From Phycisphaerae bacterium (GTDB lineage Bacteria; Planctomycetota; Phycisphaerae; JAAYCJ01), in contig JAAZAW010000362.1 in assembly GCA_012514125.1 (NCBI GenBank), positions 1-8,237 of the forward strand: DNA of 8,237 nucleotides, in the 5' to 3' direction. Within the stretch, counting starts at the first letter, position 1. The number at the start of each line of letters is the position of its first letter. The notes under the pieces are model-generated. The model saw nothing but the letters and a program-made list of their open reading frames with translations. It was not told the DNA's origin and did not search any database. Made by a program: the position numbers and the translations under genes. Positions 5,654 to 8,237 of this stretch are shown here, piece by piece.

Positions 5654-7654
5654 CTATTTCATCAATTCGCTGTCGGTACGGAACGGCGATGCCGGCAGAC
5701 CCGCTTTATTTATCAAGTTACAGACCGGATTGTCCGCCCAGGCATAGCGCACCGCCGCAGGTTTCGCCACGTCATCATTCCAGACCACAACCGTATCGCC
5801 CTGGATCTTCGCCTTCGCCCAGACAAACTTCCCGTCCGCACCGGCGATAGCAAACCCCTTCAAGTCCTCGCCGTCTCGTGTCGCCAACCCGCCGCCGACA
5901 TGTCGGAACCGGATCACCGCTTTGTTTCCTTCAGGTGTCATCGAATCGTAAATCGGGCCCGAATAGACAATATTCTCACCATACGCCTTCGCCCTTGCCG
6001 CCAACGCCAGCCGTTTACCGACGTCCTGCTTGTTCTTCGGATGAATGTCGTTCGCTTCACCAATATCAATAATCACCGCCATAGCCGTATTCGGTGAGGC
6101 ATCGAGCGTCATGGTCTGGGACTCCCGCAGTTCCGCCCAATTGCTTTCGCACGGCACGGGCTTTTGCTGCATATAATTCGCCAACTGCACAAATAAAAAT
6201 GGAAAATTGCCCTGGCCCCATACCGTTCGCCAACCTTGAATCATCGCTGGAAATAACGTTCGATATTCATACGCCCTGCCCGCGTTCGACTCGCCCTGAT
6301 ACCAGATCGCCCCCTGAATCGCAAACGGCAAGAGCGGATGAATCATCGCATTATACAAGGCGCAAGGTGAGTTAACCCCCCCCAGAGAAGTCTGCGGTTC
6401 GGGTTTGGGCAGGGTCGTTTCCACCGGGATGATCTCCGCCTCGATCCGATACTGCCACGTCCCCGCCAGCATAATCGACGGTTCGAGTTTATTGAGCCAA
6501 AGTTTCATCGCCTTAGCCGTTCCGAAAAATCCGCCGCCCATGAAATTATCCACGACACGAACCGCGATCACATTTCGCCCCGCTTTGACCAGTTCACCGG
6601 GCACCTTGTAACATCGAGAAACGGTCCACGCCCTCTTGGTCTCACGGCCCGTCGCCCCAATTTGTTTGCCGTTAAAATAGGTTATATCGTAATCGTCGAT
6701 CGGGCCGAGTTCCAACATCAACTCTTTGCCCGCCCACGTTTCGGGTACCTGCACATCCTTGCGGAACCAGACCACACCATCGAAGTCGCATCGCCCTGAC
6801 AGAGAATCCAACCGTCCGGGTAAGTCCATCGTCTGCCAATCGTCGAGTTTCGTGTCCGGCTTGGCCCAGCCCTTGGCAAAACCCGTATTGCCCGGGTCTT
6901 CCCGACGAGACGCCTTTTCCCACGCCGCCAGTTGCTTCAGGTACTCCTGGTCACTCTTCCCCTCGCTCTGTTCCATCGCCAACAGCCGATCGCGGATTTG
7001 CTCAAGCCCCGGTGTTCCAGCAATATTTTCCCGTGGCGTCCAGGTTTCGGCGTTTGTTCCGCCCCATGACGTATTGATCAATCCAATCGGGACGTTCAGG
7101 TGCTCATACAACTGCTTCCCGAAAAAATATCCCACCGCCGAAAAATCTGGAATCGTTTGCGGAGAGCAAACAACCCAACTACTGTTGCAGTCCACTTGTG
7201 GGGTTGCCGAGGCGACACAGGGTACGGTAAAGAGCCGGATTTCCGGAGAGTTTGCGCTCGCGATTTCCTGCTCAGCGTTGAAGGAATTCCTCACACTCCA
7301 TTGCATGTTCGACTGGCCCGAACACACCCAGACCTCACCGACCAGAATATTTTTGAGCACAATTTTAATTTGACTCTCGATCGTCATTTCGAACGGGCCC
7401 CCTGCCTTACCCGTGGGCACATCCACCCGCCATCGTCCATCCGATTTGGCAACCGTGGAAACGCTCTGATCGCGAAAACTGACTTTGATCGTTTCGCCGG
7501 CCTGGGCATGACCCCAAATCGGCACCGCCCGCTCTCGCTGGAGTACCATATTGTCGCTGAAAATGCTTGGCAGCGACACTTGGGCCTGTAAATAACTCCC
7601 CATGACACAGATCAAAATCAACGAACCAGGTATTGCTGTCTTTCTCAATTGCAT
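5654..7654 (-). CDS. Exported sialate O-acetylesterase-type SGNH esterase with GH2-like insert
   Basis: Probably removes O-acetyl groups from sialic acids or other acetylated sugars of glycans outside the cytoplasm. From ATG 7654 the protein has 666 residues. It starts with a signal peptide (basic MQLRK, hydrophobic core, likely cleavage after Ala24). A beta-sandwich typical of the family follows (about 27-100). The SGNH domain begins with GQSNM (113-117, nucleophile Ser115) and resumes with WYQGESN (451-457) and DIHPKNK (536-542; Asp536, His538). Between the halves, about 263-400, is a jelly-roll resembling the sugar-binding domain of family 2 glycoside hydrolases, with a VVWFRKDV strand and a YFNGKQIG turn. 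A C-terminal beta domain ends the protein. This layout is common in bacterial relatives. The ATG at 7654 is preferred to one five codons earlier because it has AAAGGG 6 nt upstream. The true acetylated substrate is unknown; sialic acid specificity should not be assumed. Confidence 0.88.
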   Translation of the reverse strand: MQLRKTAIPGSLILICVMGSYLQAQVSLPSIFSDNMVLQRERAVPIWGHAQAGETIKVSFRDQSVSTVAKSDGRWRVDVPTGKAGGPFEMTIESQIKIVLKNILVGEVWVCSGQSNMQWSVRNSFNAEQEIASANSPEIRLFTVPCVASATPQVDCNSSWVVCSPQTIPDFSAVGYFFGKQLYEHLNVPIGLINTSWGGTNAETWTPRENIAGTPGLEQIRDRLLAMEQSEGKSDQEYLKQLAAWEKASRREDPGNTGFAKGWAKPDTKLDDWQTMDLPGRLDSLSGRCDFDGVVWFRKDVQVPETWAGKELMLELGPIDDYDITYFNGKQIGATGRETKRAWTVSRCYKVPGELVKAGRNVIAVRVVDNFMGGGFFGTAKAMKLWLNKLEPSIMLAGTWQYRIEAEIIPVETTLPKPEPQTSLGGVNSPCALYNAMIHPLLPFAIQGAIWYQGESNAGRAYEYRTLFPAMIQGWRTVWGQGNFPFLFVQLANYMQQKPVPCESNWAELRESQTMTLDASPNTAMAVIIDIGEANDIHPKNKQDVGKRLALAARAKAYGENIVYSGPIYDSMTPEGNKAVIRFRHVGGGLATRDGEDLKGFAIAGADGKFVWAKAKIQGDTVVVWNDDVAKPAAVRYAWADNPVCNLINKAGLPASPFRTDSELMK

Positions 7655-7686
7655 TTTCAACCCTTTCATTTGAAATAACCCAAAAC

Positions 7687-7714
7687 CTTATACAAAAATC
7701 TATAAAACCGTCCA
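7687..7714 (-). promoter_or_regulatory. Possible promoter of the esterase gene
   Basis: On the minus strand, TGGACG (7709-7714) and TATAAG (7687-7692) are 16 bp apart. The -10 box is good and the -35 box is weak (4 of 6). The start point near 7680 leaves about 25 nt before ATG 7654, enough for a ribosome binding site. It would leave only about 10 nt before the alternative ATG at 7669. Confidence 0.4.
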
Positions 7715-7733
7715 TAGAATAAAACCACAACTC

Positions 7734-7762
7734 TTGACAATCCGATTCAACCTAGCTAGAGT
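7734..7762 (+). promoter_or_regulatory. Promoter of tRNA-Leu
   Basis: Exact consensus -35 TTGACA (7734-7739), a 17-bp spacer, then TAGAGT (7757-7762, 4 of 6). The expected start near 7769 is about 5 nt before the mature tRNA 5' end. Confidence 0.7.
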
Positions 7763-7773
7763 GTAATCTTGTT

Positions 7774-7858
7774 GCCCGGGTGGCGGAATTGGCAGACGCG
7801 CCAGGTTGAGGGCCTGGTGGCCGATAAGGCCATGCTGGTTCGATTCCAGTCCCGGGCA
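7774..7858 (+). tRNA. tRNA-Leu(GAG)
   Basis: An 85-nt class II tRNA that folds fully by eye. The acceptor stem GCCCGGG (7774-7780) pairs perfectly with CCCGGGC (7851-7857), with A7858 as discriminator, as expected for leucine. The D-arm has the GCGGAATTGGCAGACGC pattern typical of tRNA-Leu. The anticodon stem CCAGG/CCTGG encloses TTGAGGG, so the anticodon is GAG (7808-7810), reading CUC and CUU. The long variable arm TGGCC/GGCCA (7818-7832) is characteristic of Leu. The T-loop is TTCGATT. The 3' CCA is not encoded and must be added by the CCA enzyme. A run of eight T (7863-7870) follows at once and may end transcription, though no separate hairpin precedes it. Confidence 0.97.
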
Positions 7859-7868
7859 CTTCTTTTTT

Positions 7869-8237
7869 TTACTGCGATAGCATCTTTTCCATCTCTTCAA
7901 CAGGTATTTTCGAAGCCGCAAAGGCTAAAGCCAAATTAATAAAATCAAACGCCATGTAGGCGAGAATCGGTGAAATCAGGCTCTTCCGCAAAACAAACAT
8001 CGTGCCGAAGATAAAACCGATTACCGTAATCTGAATCATCGCCAGATTGTCCTGATAGGCATGAGACACCCCGAAAAGTATACTCGAAATCAATACTGCC
8101 GCCCAGATATTTCCCGTCAGCACCTTCAACCGAGTAATCAAAAATCCTCGAAAGACCAATTCTTCATAAAATCCGACAAACGCCGTGATCACAATCAGCC
8201 AGATCGGAGAAATTAACGGAAATAACCTCATAACTTC
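7869..8237 (-). CDS. CPBP family intramembrane metalloprotease (Abi/CAAX-like), N-terminus cut by window edge
   Basis: Multi-pass membrane protein of the CPBP group, related to CAAX prenyl protease Rce1; bacterial members are mostly uncharacterised or linked to bacteriocin self-immunity or signalling. The C-terminal 122 residues are present and the frame is open to the window edge. The Met at 8231 is followed at once by the conserved helix, so the true start is probably further upstream, as full proteins have several more helices. Motif 1 is EELVFR (EExxxR, codons near 8165). Motif 2 is FGVSH (FxxxH), followed by AYQ as in many relatives. In motif 3, where HxxxN/D is expected, the protein reads YMAFD: the metal-binding His is Tyr (codon TAC). 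The fold assignment is good; activity is uncertain because of this change. The stop is only 10 bp from the convergent tRNA-Leu gene. Confidence 0.82.
   Translation of the reverse strand, partial: EVMRLFPLISPIWLIVITAFVGFYEELVFRGFLITRLKVLTGNIWAAVLISSILFGVSHAYQDNLAMIQITVIGFIFGTMFVLRKSLISPILAYMAFDFINLALAFAASKIPVEEMEKMLSQ

Noticed and set aside
7774..7870. tRNA as an integration (att) site
   Set aside because: I saw no second copy of the tRNA 3' end in the window and no integrase gene.
7700..7921. 73-residue minus-strand frame across the tRNA
   Set aside because: Its ESNQHG...LPIPPPG segment is the familiar false translation of the antisense strand of a tRNA-Leu gene, not a protein.

Overview
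The window looks like chromosomal DNA from a bacterium of moderate G+C content. The gene families suggest a Planctomycetota or wider PVC-group polysaccharide degrader: a secreted sialate-O-acetylesterase-type enzyme with an inserted sugar-binding module, a Gfo/Idh/MocA oxidoreductase with a cysteine cluster, and a tiny lysine-rich protein. This taxonomic guess is inference from gene style only; there is no rRNA or other marker to settle it. Shine-Dalgarno sites are clear for some genes (fetB, the oxidoreductase, the small basic gene) and absent for others (lipA, fetA). The second group may be leaderless.

Layout, left to right. The left edge (1-848, minus strand) holds almost all of lipA, lipoyl synthase, cut off inside its C-terminal RSSY motif. 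A short divergent spacer contains a good promoter for lipA and a perfect 10-bp inverted repeat over its start codon. A plus-strand gene (913-2688) encodes a multi-pass membrane glycosyltransferase of the ArnT/PMT type. It converges, with an 8-bp gap, on a two-gene minus-strand operon (2697-4144) for a FetAB-like metal-export ABC transporter; the two genes are joined by a GTGA stop/start overlap. A strong intrinsic terminator (4196-4226) separates this operon from an upstream minus-strand pair: a 33-residue lysine-rich protein (5455-5556) and an NAD(P)-dependent oxidoreductase (4257-5408), probably driven by one promoter near 5589-5616. Next is the large exported esterase (5654-7654, minus). 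A divergent regulatory stretch then serves the esterase and, on the plus strand, a tRNA-Leu(GAG) gene (7774-7858) with a consensus -35 box. The right edge (7869-8237, minus) is the C-terminal part of a CPBP-family intramembrane protease whose third active-site motif carries Tyr where His is usual.

Functionally, the esterase (removing O-acetyl groups from glycans outside the cytoplasm) and the Gfo/Idh enzyme (oxidising or reducing sugar-like substrates inside) fit carbohydrate use, although separate promoters suggest separate control. lipA, fetAB and the tRNA are housekeeping or homeostasis genes. I see no mobile element, CRISPR array or phage gene, and no clear sign of a new multi-gene system. 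The points most worth following are regulatory (leaderless lipA with an overlapping palindrome), the small basic gene, and the altered CPBP active site.
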